Assembly (NCBI GenBank): GCA_945929965.1
Contig: CAMEOT010000029.1
Location: forward strand, 1 to 32,462
Origin: an uncultured Lachnospiraceae bacterium
Lineage (GTDB): Bacteria; Bacillota; Clostridia; Lachnospirales; Lachnospiraceae
Length of the DNA stretch: 32,462 nucleotides
Direction of reading: 5' to 3'
Positions 23,195-30,831 of this stretch are shown here, piece after piece (the stretch's first letter is position 1; every line of letters starts with the position of its first letter). A model generated the notes under the pieces. That model saw only the letters and a list, made by a program, of their open reading frames with translations. It made no database searches and had not been told where the DNA came from. The translations under genes were made by a program, and so were the position numbers.

Positions 23195-24017
23195 AGAGTC
23201 CCTGAATAAAATTTTTCACCTGCACATTATTTTCCGGTGTGGTGTCTTCCAAAGTCGCATGGATAAAGGGTTTGCGCTCCTTCATGAACTTCAGCACGGA
23301 TGTATAATCCATCTGTCCAAGACCGCAGCCTACGGATCTAAGCTTCCCCTCCTCGGGGATAAAATCCTTGAGATGTACCATTGCTACATCCTCACCTAAC
23401 AGATCGATGGCTTCGTCCACGATTGCCACCTGATCCTTATAATTACAGTAATCCAGCAGATTTACCGGGTCTAAAATGATCTGAAGGTTGGGCGAATTGA
23501 TCTCATCCAGAACTCTTCTCGCTCTGGCGGGATTGTAGACAATATGCTTCCATACCGGCTCGATGGCGATAACAACGCCCATCTGCTCGGCATATTTTAC
23601 GATAGGACGTAAGTTCGTGATAAAGGTCTGCAAAGCCTCTTCGCCATGGCATTCGGGTACTGCGGTATAAGTAACGTTGGGAGCACCGGTCTCGGTTCCC
23701 ACCACACCGCAGCCTAGCCACGAAGCAAAACGGATATGTGCCATATAGCGGTGGGTGATCTTCGCAAGCTGCTCCGGATTAGGATTTGCCAGATTCAGAT
23801 AGCATCCAAGCACCGCAACATCCACCTGATTTTTCGCAAATACATTTTTCATATACATAGCAAGTCCCGGGGTCAACGCCTCATCGGTAGTGGGAAACTC
23901 GGTGATCACCTTACCGGGTGCCAGATGTCCGCAGGCAAAGCCAAGCTCATGGACATTGGCAATACGCTCCTCAAAAGGAAGCTTTTTCGTATCATGTAAA
24001 CGGATTCCTAACTGCAT
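23181..24017 (-). CDS. Sugar phosphate isomerase/epimerase-like TIM barrel protein
   Basis: A 278-residue protein of the xylose isomerase-like/AP-endonuclease-2 fold. Metal-site segments appear in order: IAIEPVWK (Glu), IILDPVNLLDY (Asp), MVHLKDF (His) and HATLEDTTPEN (Glu). The start is set at 24017, where ATGGAGGAAATT precedes the ATG; the longer frame from 24068 has no ribosome site. It is the last gene of the galacturonate/pectin row, 50 bp after the GH28 gene, so it probably acts on a uronate or ketose from pectin. It lacks the sequence pattern of UxaC or UxaE, and the exact substrate cannot be named. Confidence 0.82.
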   Translation of the reverse strand: MQLGIRLHDTKKLPFEERIANVHELGFACGHLAPGKVITEFPTTDEALTPGLAMYMKNVFAKNQVDVAVLGCYLNLANPNPEQLAKITHRYMAHIRFASWLGCGVVGTETGAPNVTYTAVPECHGEEALQTFITNLRPIVKYAEQMGVVIAIEPVWKHIVYNPARARRVLDEINSPNLQIILDPVNLLDYCNYKDQVAIVDEAIDLLGEDVAMVHLKDFIPEEGKLRSVGCGLGQMDYTSVLKFMKERKPFIHATLEDTTPENNVQVKNFIQGLYDNL

Positions 24018-24067
24018 AATTTCCTCCATTTCAGGTTCAGGTCTGATCTTCCTGATTCTGCTTATCA

Positions 24068-25624
24068 TCAGCGCCGGATCAACTCATCCACGCCTTCCAG
24101 CTCGTAAGCCTCTCCAACCTGTCCTTCGATTTTTACGTTATCCAGGGTCAATTTTGCAACATTTCTTGCAAAAAGTCCTCTCTTACTGCTTTTTTCTACA
24201 CCATCCGACATGGCAGGTACATCACATTTTGCATCCTCGGCATAGCTGATGGAGATGTCCTTCATGCAAATCTCCTCGATCTTCTGCTCCGGAAGTCCGT
24301 CAAAATAAGCTGCTGCCACATGGCAATTGGTGCAATCCATATTTTCAAATACCATTTTTTTCACCTGCGGTGTTCTGTCATCCACAGGGTAGACATCTCT
24401 GGACTGTACATAGGTGGTCTTGCCGTCGGGGTCGCAGAAATAGAAGCAGTTGACCACAAGCGGTGTCATCACATGATCCAGGGTCAGATTCCGGAAAATG
24501 ATGTTGCTTAAAATCGCATCTTTTCCTCTGCCGCGGCGAGTCTTGATACGCAGGCCTCTGTCCGTATGACGGAAAATGCAGTCCTCCACCGTCAGATTTA
24601 CCACACCGCCTGCCATCTCGCTGCCCAGAGTTACGGCGCCGTGACCGTTCTCCATCAGGCACTGGCGGATGTGGATGTTCTCGGAAGGAGTCTTGTGCTT
24701 TTTGCCCATGTAGATCTTGCCGCTCTTGACTGCAATACAGTCATCACCCAGGGAGAAACGCACGCCCAGGATTTCCACATTTTTGCAGGACTCGGGATCC
24801 AGTCCGTCGGTGTTAGGAGAATCGCTGGGATTCTGCACCGTCACACCGATGAATTTCAGATCGTTGCTGAAATAGGGATGCAGGGTCCAGGAAGGGGAAT
24901 TGCAGAAGGTCACTCCCTGTAAAGTCACATTTTTACATCCGCTGATGAAAAACAGTCTCGGGCGGAACGCAATCTTCATGACCTTGGGGTCCTTCCACCA
25001 GTTTTCCTTGGTAGCGTTGCCGTTGATCTTACCCTGTCCGTAGATTACCACATCTTCTGCACCGATACCGCAGATAATGCCGGAGAACATAGGTAAGGGA
25101 TTGCCCTCCCAGGTACCGAGATTGTACTCGTCGGTCTCATCATAGCTTTGTAACATTCCGGGGAAGGTAGGGAATTTCTCTCTGTCGGTAAATGCCTTAA
25201 GCTCCGCACCCTCTGCCAGTTCGATACGGATGTGGCTTTTTAAGAACAGGCTGGTAATGCGGTAGATTCCTGCGGGGAAATACACTCTGCTGTTCACCGG
25301 GCATGCCATAATGGCAGCCTGGATAAAGTGGGTATCGTCGTGCTCGCCGTCACCCTTTGCGCCAAATCTGGTCACATCCAGGGTCACATACTCGTAATCT
25401 GTCTTGAAAGATACTTCGCCCTGCTTTTCACCGTTCACATAAGCTTCCACCACATATTTCTGATCCGGCTTTAAATCGAACAGGGAAGTGATGGTCTTCT
25501 CTGTGGTCAGAATAGTCTCACCGTTTAATTGTAATTCTATGGGCTGTTTTGTAAAATATCTGCCGCCGTCCGCGATCTCAATGGTCGCACTACGGGCAGT
25601 ATGCATAATATGTCTGATTTCCAT
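24068..25624 (-). CDS. Glycoside hydrolase family 28, cytoplasmic polygalacturonase-type enzyme
   Basis: A 518-residue GH28 protein. An N-terminal fibronectin-like segment (about 8-78) precedes the right-handed beta-helix, which begins VTRFGAKGDGEHDDTHFIQAA. All catalytic motifs are present: NTDG (Asp273), GDD (Asp294, Asp295), NGHG (His328) and RIK (Arg359, Lys361). The enzyme would hydrolyse alpha-1,4-linked galacturonate chains by inversion, probably from the end. There is no signal peptide, so it acts on short oligogalacturonides after uptake. The start follows AGAGGAAAC. It sits in the uxa gene row but is separated from the preceding gene by a hairpin-rich repeat with its own -10 box. 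A related exo-enzyme, for example xylogalacturonase-like, is possible. Confidence 0.92.
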   Translation of the reverse strand: MEIRHIMHTARSATIEIADGGRYFTKQPIELQLNGETILTTEKTITSLFDLKPDQKYVVEAYVNGEKQGEVSFKTDYEYVTLDVTRFGAKGDGEHDDTHFIQAAIMACPVNSRVYFPAGIYRITSLFLKSHIRIELAEGAELKAFTDREKFPTFPGMLQSYDETDEYNLGTWEGNPLPMFSGIICGIGAEDVVIYGQGKINGNATKENWWKDPKVMKIAFRPRLFFISGCKNVTLQGVTFCNSPSWTLHPYFSNDLKFIGVTVQNPSDSPNTDGLDPESCKNVEILGVRFSLGDDCIAVKSGKIYMGKKHKTPSENIHIRQCLMENGHGAVTLGSEMAGGVVNLTVEDCIFRHTDRGLRIKTRRGRGKDAILSNIIFRNLTLDHVMTPLVVNCFYFCDPDGKTTYVQSRDVYPVDDRTPQVKKMVFENMDCTNCHVAAAYFDGLPEQKIEEICMKDISISYAEDAKCDVPAMSDGVEKSSKRGLFARNVAKLTLDNVKIEGQVGEAYELEGVDELIRR

Positions 25625-25642
25625 GCGCTGTTTCCTCTCGTT

Positions 25643-25651
25643 ATTATATCA
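25643..25651 (-). promoter_or_regulatory. Extended -10 box before the GH28 gene
   Basis: The minus strand reads TGATATAAT, an extended -10 (TGnTATAAT), ending 18 bp before the GH28 start codon. No good -35 is seen. The same nonamer also occurs at 25770-25778. It may give the GH28 and isomerase genes a second promoter. Confidence 0.4.
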
Positions 25652-25857
25652 TAAAGCTCACGAATTCGTGCTATCGCACTTTACATCCTGCTTCGCAGGA
25701 TATTCGTTCGCTAATGAGCCCAGAAAAACAAATGTCTGTTTTGCAGCCACTTGTTTTTCCTTGAGGCTCATTATATCATGATTCGCACCTACGGTGCTTA
25801 CCGTTGCTTCGCAACGATCATGATCAAATTCGCCGTTTGCAAAACGTTCTTACAGAA
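25643..25857 (-). repeat. Hairpin-array element within the pectin operon
   Basis: About 215 noncoding bases carry at least seven stems, several with three-base loops: CACGAATTCGTG (25659-25670); ATCCTGC/GCAGGAT (25685-25701); a long stem AATGAGCC...GGCTCATT with inner AAAAACAA/TTGTTTTT (25713-25772); GCACC/GGTGC (25785-25797); CGTTGC/GCAACG (25802-25816); CGTTT/AAACG (25834-25846); and TTCT/AGAA (25848-25858). Two copies of ATCATGAT (25775-25782, 25817-25824) enclose two hairpins, giving a cloverleaf-like shape. ATTATATCAT occurs twice, at 25643 and 25770. It looks like a dispersed repeat or structured RNA rather than a gene. Confidence 0.75.
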
Positions 25858-25870
25858 TGTCTCTGAATAG

Positions 25871-26344
25871 TCAGCACATCTGATATTTTTCCGCTAACAA
25901 TAAATACTCCGCACATGCCTTCTGTACAGCATCGCAGAATACCTTTTGGGATGTGTCATCCATGGCAAATTTTTTCTCTTTTACATCGTAGTACTGTTCC
26001 AGCATACGCTTTACTGCACAGCGGAAATTATCTAAAAGTTCTCTGTAATTTTCATAGATCTCCGGGCTGATCTGTTCCACCGTATGAAGCAGTGCTGCAG
26101 TGTAATCGGCGCCGTTTTCCGCGGTGAATTCACTCTCCGCATGCTTTTTTAACACACGCATCTGCGCCATGATATCCGGATAGCCTTCCTTTTTATTCTC
26201 GGTGGTCTCATATGCCGCATATGCGGGATATACCAGATCCGCAGCCTGATAGATGTTCCTGCGTCCCGCATCTGCCTGCACCTTTTTTAAGTCAAAGATG
26301 CCTTCCTCCGTACGGGGAAGTGCCTTGATGTCCTGAATTGTCAT
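25871..26344 (-). CDS. Small GH88/GH105-like protein of unknown activity
   Basis: A 157-residue soluble, helix-rich protein with no signal peptide; it starts after AGGAGGAACT. Two stretches recall clostridial GH88/GH105 (unsaturated uronyl hydrolase) proteins: YQAADLVYPAYAAYETTENK near residue 32, and VEQISPEIYENYRELLDNF near residue 90. The ending KACAEYLLLAEKY also fits. Full-length enzymes have about 350-380 residues in an alpha/alpha barrel. This one is less than half as long, and I do not see the acidic catalytic motifs. It may be a trimmed paralogue, a subunit or a binding protein. It sits between uxaA and GH28, consistent with a role in pectin use. The similarity is from memory of motifs, not a search. 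Confidence 0.55.
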   Translation of the reverse strand: MTIQDIKALPRTEEGIFDLKKVQADAGRRNIYQAADLVYPAYAAYETTENKKEGYPDIMAQMRVLKKHAESEFTAENGADYTAALLHTVEQISPEIYENYRELLDNFRCAVKRMLEQYYDVKEKKFAMDDTSQKVFCDAVQKACAEYLLLAEKYQMC

Positions 26345-26359
26345 AGTTCCTCCTATATA

Positions 26360-26402
26360 ACAAAGGCGTTCTCCTGCACGTTTATTGTAACAAAAGAACG
26401 CC
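26360..26402 (-). terminator. Terminator-like hairpin between uxaA and the small GH88/105-like gene
   Basis: GGCGTTCT and AGAACGCC form an eight-pair stem with a 22-nt loop on the minus strand, followed by TTTGTTATAT. The weak tail suggests partial termination or mRNA 3'-end protection, lowering expression of downstream genes relative to uxaBA. Confidence 0.45.
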
Positions 26403-26419
26403 GTTTTGTGTATGATCTT

Positions 26420-27913
26420 TTACAGAGTTACACCCTGCTTGAAAATAGCCATATCATGGAAGCCTGCTGCCTCGCTGCATACCTGCTTGCCGGAAGCGGT
26501 CTCCACTACCAGATCAAACAAAGCCTTAGTCTCCTCCTCCATGGTCTTATCCTCTACCAGTACGCCGGCATTGAAATCGATCCAGTTGGACTTTTTGCCT
26601 GCTAGGCGGGAGTTGGTCGCGATCTTCATAGTAGGAACCGGAGATGCGAAAGGAGTTCCGCGTCCCGTGGTAAACAGTACGATATGTGCTCCTGCGGCTG
26701 CCAGTGCAGTAGCTGCTACCAGATCGTTGCCCGGTGCAGACAGAAGGTTCAGTCCCGGAGTCTTCACGATATCGCCATACTGCAGTACGCCCTTGACCAG
26801 AGCACTTCCGGACTTCTGGGTACATCCTAAGGACTTGTCCTCCAGAGTGGAGATACCGCCCTTTTTGTTACCCGGGGAAGGATTCTCGTAGATGGTCTGA
26901 TTGTGGCTCTTGAAATAGTTCTTGAAGTCATTGATCAGATCTACGGTCTGGTGGAACAATTCCTCGTTGGCACAACGGTTCATCAGAATGGTCTCTGCTC
27001 CGAACATCTCGGGAACCTCGGTCAGAATGGTAGTACCACCCTTGGAGATCAGCAGATCGGAGAAGCGTCCTACTAAGGGGTTCGCGGTAATGCCGGACAG
27101 TCCGTCACTACCGCCGCACTTCATGCCGATAACCAGCTTGCTGACGCTGATGGGTTCTCTCTCGAACTTGGATGCGTAATCGATCAGACCCTTGATGATC
27201 TCTACGGAGTCTGCGATCTCATCCTCGTGATCCTGGCACACCAGGAATTTCACACGGTTCTCATCATAATCGCCGATATAAGGCTTCAATACGTCAATGT
27301 TGCTGTTCTCACAGCCCAGTCCCAGTACCAGAACACCACCTGCATTGGGATGGTTGATCAGGTCTGCCAGAATTTTACGGGTATGCTCCTGATCGTCACC
27401 CATCTGGGAACATCCGTAAGGATGAGGGAATGCAATAACCTCTTCCACGCTGCCTTTAACGAATGCATTGGCCTGCTTTGCGATGGCGGTTGCCACGTTG
27501 TTGACACAGCCAACAGTGGGGATGACCCAGATCTCGTTACGAACGCCTACTTTACCGTCGGGACGGTTGAAGCCCATGAAAGTAACATCTTCTGTCTTCT
27601 TCTCCTCTACGGGAGTAGGATTGTAGGTGTACTCCAGCAGATCGCCCAAAGCTGTCTTTACATTATGGGTATGGATCCAGCTGCCCTCTGCGATGTTCTC
27701 CTTGGCATTACCGATACGGTAACCGTATTTGATGACCTCGCCGCCTTCGGGAATGTCAACAATTGCCATCTTATGTCCTGCGGGGATCTCCTCTCTGGCG
27801 GTAACGGTCTTTTGACCGTCACCTACAGAGACTGTGATCTTCTCACCGGCAGGAATCGTATTTAATGCTACGACTACATTATCATTGTCATTAATCTTTA
27901 AGAAATCTTGCAT
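26420..27913 (-). CDS. uxaA: Altronate dehydratase
   Basis: A 497-residue cytoplasmic enzyme that dehydrates D-altronate to 2-keto-3-deoxygluconate. It has the N-terminal SAF-like domain (about 1-95: INDNDNVVVALNTIPAGEKI, GSWIHTHNVKT) and the large UxaA catalytic domain (from about 110: GFNRPDGKVGVRNEIWVIPT, HPYGCSQMG, GMKCGGSDGLSGITANP, TTGRGTPFASPVPTMKI). Conserved Cys residues in these segments fit the iron/metal site of the family. The length equals full-length UxaA. The start follows GAGGG, and the gene overlaps the end of uxaB by 16 bp, so the two are translated together. Galactarate dehydratase (GarD) is a relative, but the pairing with uxaB and uxaC settles the call. Confidence 0.96.
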   Translation of the reverse strand: MQDFLKINDNDNVVVALNTIPAGEKITVSVGDGQKTVTAREEIPAGHKMAIVDIPEGGEVIKYGYRIGNAKENIAEGSWIHTHNVKTALGDLLEYTYNPTPVEEKKTEDVTFMGFNRPDGKVGVRNEIWVIPTVGCVNNVATAIAKQANAFVKGSVEEVIAFPHPYGCSQMGDDQEHTRKILADLINHPNAGGVLVLGLGCENSNIDVLKPYIGDYDENRVKFLVCQDHEDEIADSVEIIKGLIDYASKFEREPISVSKLVIGMKCGGSDGLSGITANPLVGRFSDLLISKGGTTILTEVPEMFGAETILMNRCANEELFHQTVDLINDFKNYFKSHNQTIYENPSPGNKKGGISTLEDKSLGCTQKSGSALVKGVLQYGDIVKTPGLNLLSAPGNDLVAATALAAAGAHIVLFTTGRGTPFASPVPTMKIATNSRLAGKKSNWIDFNAGVLVEDKTMEEETKALFDLVVETASGKQVCSEAAGFHDMAIFKQGVTL

Positions 27914-29358
27914 AATGCTGCCCTCATGCCATTTGCCTTAATATCATCCAGGTATGCTACGACTGCATCGGTAAGTCCGGGAACCTTGTTCAGATCCTGA
28001 CCGAAGAAGTCTTCATTGCCCAGGAAGGAAGTTACAAAAGTCTTAGTGTCCTTCTCACAGTTTGCTGCGAAGAACTCCAGAACTGCCTTATCATCCATGA
28101 TGTTGTATTCCTGACCGTCTCTGTGTCCGATCAGAGCCTTATCGCGGATCTCGGTGCCATGATAGAATGCCATCAGTGCTGCGATGGAGAAGGTCAGATG
28201 AGCGGGAAGCTTACCGGTCTTCTCAACATAGCCTAACAGGCTGGGCATACATCTTGCTCTCCACTTAGATACGGAATTTAAGGAGATAGCAAGCAGTGCA
28301 TGATCTACATAAGGGTTGTCAAAACGGTTAACAACCTCACCTGCGAACTGCTTCAGTTCCTCCTCAGGCAGAGACAGGGTAGGGATTACTTCGTCGTAAA
28401 TGGTCTTCAGCATGAAGTTACGGATATCGTCGTCATGCATGGACTGTCTTACGATGTCGTTGCCGCACAGATAAGAAGCCAGTACGAAAGAGGTATGCGC
28501 ACCGTTTAAGATACGAACCTTTCTCTGCTTGTAAGGCTTCTGGTTGTCAGTGAAGATAACAGGAAGTCCTGCATCGGGAAGAGGGAACTCCTTGCTGATA
28601 TCCTTAGCGGACTCAATAACCCACAGAGCGAACGGCTCACCGGTTACCATGATATGGTCTTCGTAACCCAGCTTCTCCCACTCTTCCTGTTCCGTAGCAC
28701 GGGGATAACCGGTAATAATACGGTCAACCAGAGTAGATGTGAATACACATGCCTCATCTACCCACTTCTTGAACTCATCGCCCAGACCCCACAGCTCGAT
28801 CAGCTGCATTACGCACTTCTTCAGCATAATACCGTTGTCATCAATCAGCTCTACGGGAAGCATTACCAGACCCTTGCTCATATCCCCCTGAAAGGTCTCG
28901 AATCTGTGATATAAGAACTTGGTCAGCTTACCGGGGAAAGTCTTGGGAGGCTCTAACTCGAACTTATCGGTATCATCATATACGATACCTGCCTCAGTGG
29001 TATTGGATACTACGAAACGTAAGGTATCGATCTCGGCAAGTCCCATGTACTTGTCATATTCATTATAAGTGTCTACTGCATCTGCAACGCTGGTTACGAT
29101 TCTATTGATGATCTTGGCTTCACCGTTCACATTACCGCGAAGGGATACAGTGTACTGGCAATCCTGCTTGTGGAACATATCCAGATTGCCGAACTCGATG
29201 GGTTTGATCAGAACGATGTCTCCGTCGAACTTACCCTGCTCGTTGGCGATATCGATCATGTAATCTACGAATCCACGTAAGAAATTACCCTCACCGAACT
29301 GTACGACCTTGATAGGTCTCTCCTTTTTACCGGTCTTTGCCTTGTTTAAGATATCCAT
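27898..29358 (-). CDS. uxaB: Tagaturonate reductase
   Basis: A 486-residue NADH-dependent enzyme of the long-chain mannitol dehydrogenase family, reducing D-tagaturonate to D-altronate. The N-terminal dinucleotide-binding region has VVQFGEGNFLRGFVDYMID. The catalytic Lys-Asn-His triad is visible in KVRILNGAHTSF. The start at 29358 follows GGAGG with five-base spacing; the ATG at 29424 has no ribosome site and adds 22 non-conserved residues. The length then matches E. coli UxaB (483). It is first in the minus-strand galacturonate operon, under the operator-bearing promoter, with a leader of about 157 nt. Fructuronate reductase (UxuB) is the main alternative. Confidence 0.94.
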   Translation of the reverse strand: MDILNKAKTGKKERPIKVVQFGEGNFLRGFVDYMIDIANEQGKFDGDIVLIKPIEFGNLDMFHKQDCQYTVSLRGNVNGEAKIINRIVTSVADAVDTYNEYDKYMGLAEIDTLRFVVSNTTEAGIVYDDTDKFELEPPKTFPGKLTKFLYHRFETFQGDMSKGLVMLPVELIDDNGIMLKKCVMQLIELWGLGDEFKKWVDEACVFTSTLVDRIITGYPRATEQEEWEKLGYEDHIMVTGEPFALWVIESAKDISKEFPLPDAGLPVIFTDNQKPYKQRKVRILNGAHTSFVLASYLCGNDIVRQSMHDDDIRNFMLKTIYDEVIPTLSLPEEELKQFAGEVVNRFDNPYVDHALLAISLNSVSKWRARCMPSLLGYVEKTGKLPAHLTFSIAALMAFYHGTEIRDKALIGHRDGQEYNIMDDKAVLEFFAANCEKDTKTFVTSFLGNEDFFGQDLNKVPGLTDAVVAYLDDIKANGMRAALCKIS

Positions 29359-29447
29359 TTTGTCCTCCATTCTACGCATAGCGTATCCTATCTGCACCGT
29401 CTTACGGCACTCTGTTCCCTGCACTTACCTTCCCAATCGCCTCTTGG

Positions 29448-29461
29448 CAATTACGTTTTCA
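29448..29461 (-). promoter_or_regulatory. Weak catabolite-response (cre)-like site in the uxaB leader
   Basis: The minus strand reads TGAAAACGTAATTG, matching the left half of the cre consensus perfectly but the right half poorly. It lies about 55-67 nt downstream of the predicted start, where CcpA could act as a roadblock. Tentative. Confidence 0.3.
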
Positions 29462-29501
29462 ACGCCGGTGGTGTTTTGGGTTCTGAATTGTACAAAGTTT
29501 A

Positions 29502-29515
29502 TGTAAGTACTTTCA
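29502..29515. promoter_or_regulatory. Operator 1 of the LacI-family regulator, at the uxaBA start site
   Basis: TGTAAGTACTTTCA differs at one position from the perfect palindrome TGTAAGTACTTACA. It covers the predicted transcription start of the uxaB operon, six bp past the -10 box. The sister site at 29697 supports it. Confidence 0.8.
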
Positions 29516-29521
29516 TGATTC

Positions 29522-29550
29522 ATTTTACTTCAAAAAAGCTGTTTCGTCAA
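29522..29550 (-). promoter_or_regulatory. Sigma-A promoter of the uxaB-uxaA operon
   Basis: TTGACG (29545-29550) and TAAAAT (29522-29527) are 17 bp apart on the minus strand. Transcription would start near 29515, inside operator 1. Confidence 0.82.
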
Positions 29551-29597
29551 TCACCAAAAACAGAAACTTATTTTTTGCTCAAACTATTGATTTTATC

Positions 29598-29616
29598 AGC
29601 AATATTTCATATTGCT
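29598..29616. promoter_or_regulatory. Perfect inverted repeat midway between the divergent uxa promoters
   Basis: AGCAATAT and ATATTGCT flank TTC. It lies upstream of both promoters, where an activator or a third regulator site could sit. It is unlike the TGTAAG operators, so a different protein would be involved, or it is chance in AT-rich DNA. Confidence 0.4.
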
Positions 29617-29650
29617 AATATTTTGTCACAGGAGAAGTTGAAAAAGCATC

Positions 29651-29679
29651 TTGAAAAAAGAGAAGTCTTTCGTTATAAT
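29651..29679 (+). promoter_or_regulatory. Sigma-A promoter of the regulator-uxaC operon
   Basis: TTGAAA (29651-29656) and TATAAT (29674-29679) are 17 bp apart. The start would be near 29686, about 11 bp before operator 2. Confidence 0.88.
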
Positions 29680-29696
29680 TCAGATATAGCTTTTTA

Positions 29697-29710
29697 TGTA
29701 ACTACTTACA
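29697..29710. promoter_or_regulatory. Operator 2 of the LacI-family regulator, at its own promoter
   Basis: TGTAACTACTTACA differs at one position from TGTAAGTACTTACA. It lies just downstream of the regulator's predicted start, implying autorepression. The two operators are 195 bp apart, so looping between them is possible. Confidence 0.8.
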
Positions 29711-29751
29711 GTTTTCTTACAAATTCTGTTACATAGGAGAGGAATCCGCAG

Positions 29752-30759
29752 ATGACAATTTACGATATTTCTGAGAAGGCCGGTGTCTCTATTGCTACTG
29801 TTTCCCGCGTATTAAATGGAAGCAATAATGTAAGCGAGAAAACCAAGAAAAAAGTTTTGGACGTAATCAACCAGTATGAGTACACTCCCAACGCATTTGC
29901 CAGAGGGTTAGGGCTCAACACTATGAAGACCATCGGTATCATGTGTGCCGACAGTTCGGATCCATATCTTGCCAAGGCAATCTACTATATCGAGCAGAAG
30001 CTTCGTGCCAACGGTTATGACAGCATCCTGTGTTGTACCGGTTACAACCTGGATACCAAGGCAAGCTCCATGAACCTTCTGATCACGAAAAAAGTAGACG
30101 GCATTATATTGGTAGGTTCCAACTTCATCTACGAGAAGGAAGAAGACAACAAATACATTACGGATGCCGCTGTGCAGGTTCCTGTGATGCTGTTGAATGC
30201 TGCAATGGATGCTCCGAATGTGTACAGTGTTGTCTCGGATGATTTTACTTCCATGTATGACGCTACCCTGGAGATGATCCGTTCCGGTGTGAAAGATATT
30301 CTGTATTTCTATAATTCTACTTCATACAGTGGTAAGAAAAAGCTGGCAGGCTACCGTGCCGCCATGGAAGAAAAGGGACTTCTCACCAACGGAAGCTTCC
30401 TGCAGCTCTATCAGGGTTCCCATGAGGACATTCCCGCTATGGCAGAACAGCTGATCAAGCTGCACACAAAAGGCATCACTTTCCACGGTGTTATCGCCGC
30501 TGACGACTCTCTGGCACTGGGTGCCATGAAATACGGGCGTGAAATGAGACTCCGCATTCCGGAAGATCTGTCGATCATCGGTTATAATAATTCCATGCTG
30601 GTGAACTGCTGTGATCCGGAACTAACCAGTATCGACAATAAATTAGAGACGCTCTGCCAGCATCTGATCACAACTCTGATGGGTGTGCTTGGCGGAAACG
30701 AGATGCCGAAAAAGACCGTATTCTCCGGGGAACTGATAAAACGCGGCACCACAAAATAA
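29752..30759 (+). CDS. LacI-family regulator of galacturonate use
   Basis: A 335-residue repressor. The N-terminal helix-turn-helix (TIYDISEKAGVSIATVSRVL, then hinge region NAFARGL) is followed by a periplasmic-binding-like effector domain (from about 60: TMKTIGIMCADSSDPYLAKAI). The start follows GGAGAGG. It lies between uxaB (divergent) and uxaC (same strand), so control of uronate catabolism is a strong inference. The probable inducer is a galacturonate-pathway intermediate. It is likely autoregulated through operator 2. Confidence 0.92.
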   Translation: MTIYDISEKAGVSIATVSRVLNGSNNVSEKTKKKVLDVINQYEYTPNAFARGLGLNTMKTIGIMCADSSDPYLAKAIYYIEQKLRANGYDSILCCTGYNLDTKASSMNLLITKKVDGIILVGSNFIYEKEEDNKYITDAAVQVPVMLLNAAMDAPNVYSVVSDDFTSMYDATLEMIRSGVKDILYFYNSTSYSGKKKLAGYRAAMEEKGLLTNGSFLQLYQGSHEDIPAMAEQLIKLHTKGITFHGVIAADDSLALGAMKYGREMRLRIPEDLSIIGYNNSMLVNCCDPELTSIDNKLETLCQHLITTLMGVLGGNEMPKKTVFSGELIKRGTTK

Positions 30760-30784
30760 TTTTTTTCATCAATGACAGCAATGG

Positions 30785-30807
30785 GGGTAGCTGAAAATAC
30801 CCTTTTT
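30785..30807 (+). terminator. Weak terminator-like hairpin between the regulator and uxaC
   Basis: GGGTA and TACCC pair across an eight-base loop and are followed by TTTTT, 24 bp before uxaC. The short stem suggests partial termination. No separate uxaC promoter is evident. Confidence 0.4.
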
Positions 30808-30831
30808 AGTATATTTATGGAGGAATTTAAA

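Noticed and set aside
25488..25781. Plus-strand frame across the hairpin array
   Set aside because: The coding-like stretch is repeat DNA with stacked hairpins, starts antisense to GH28 and has no ribosome site.
25643..25857. Hairpin array considered as a CRISPR
   Set aside because: The stems differ in sequence and there are no regular direct repeats with unique spacers, and no cas genes.
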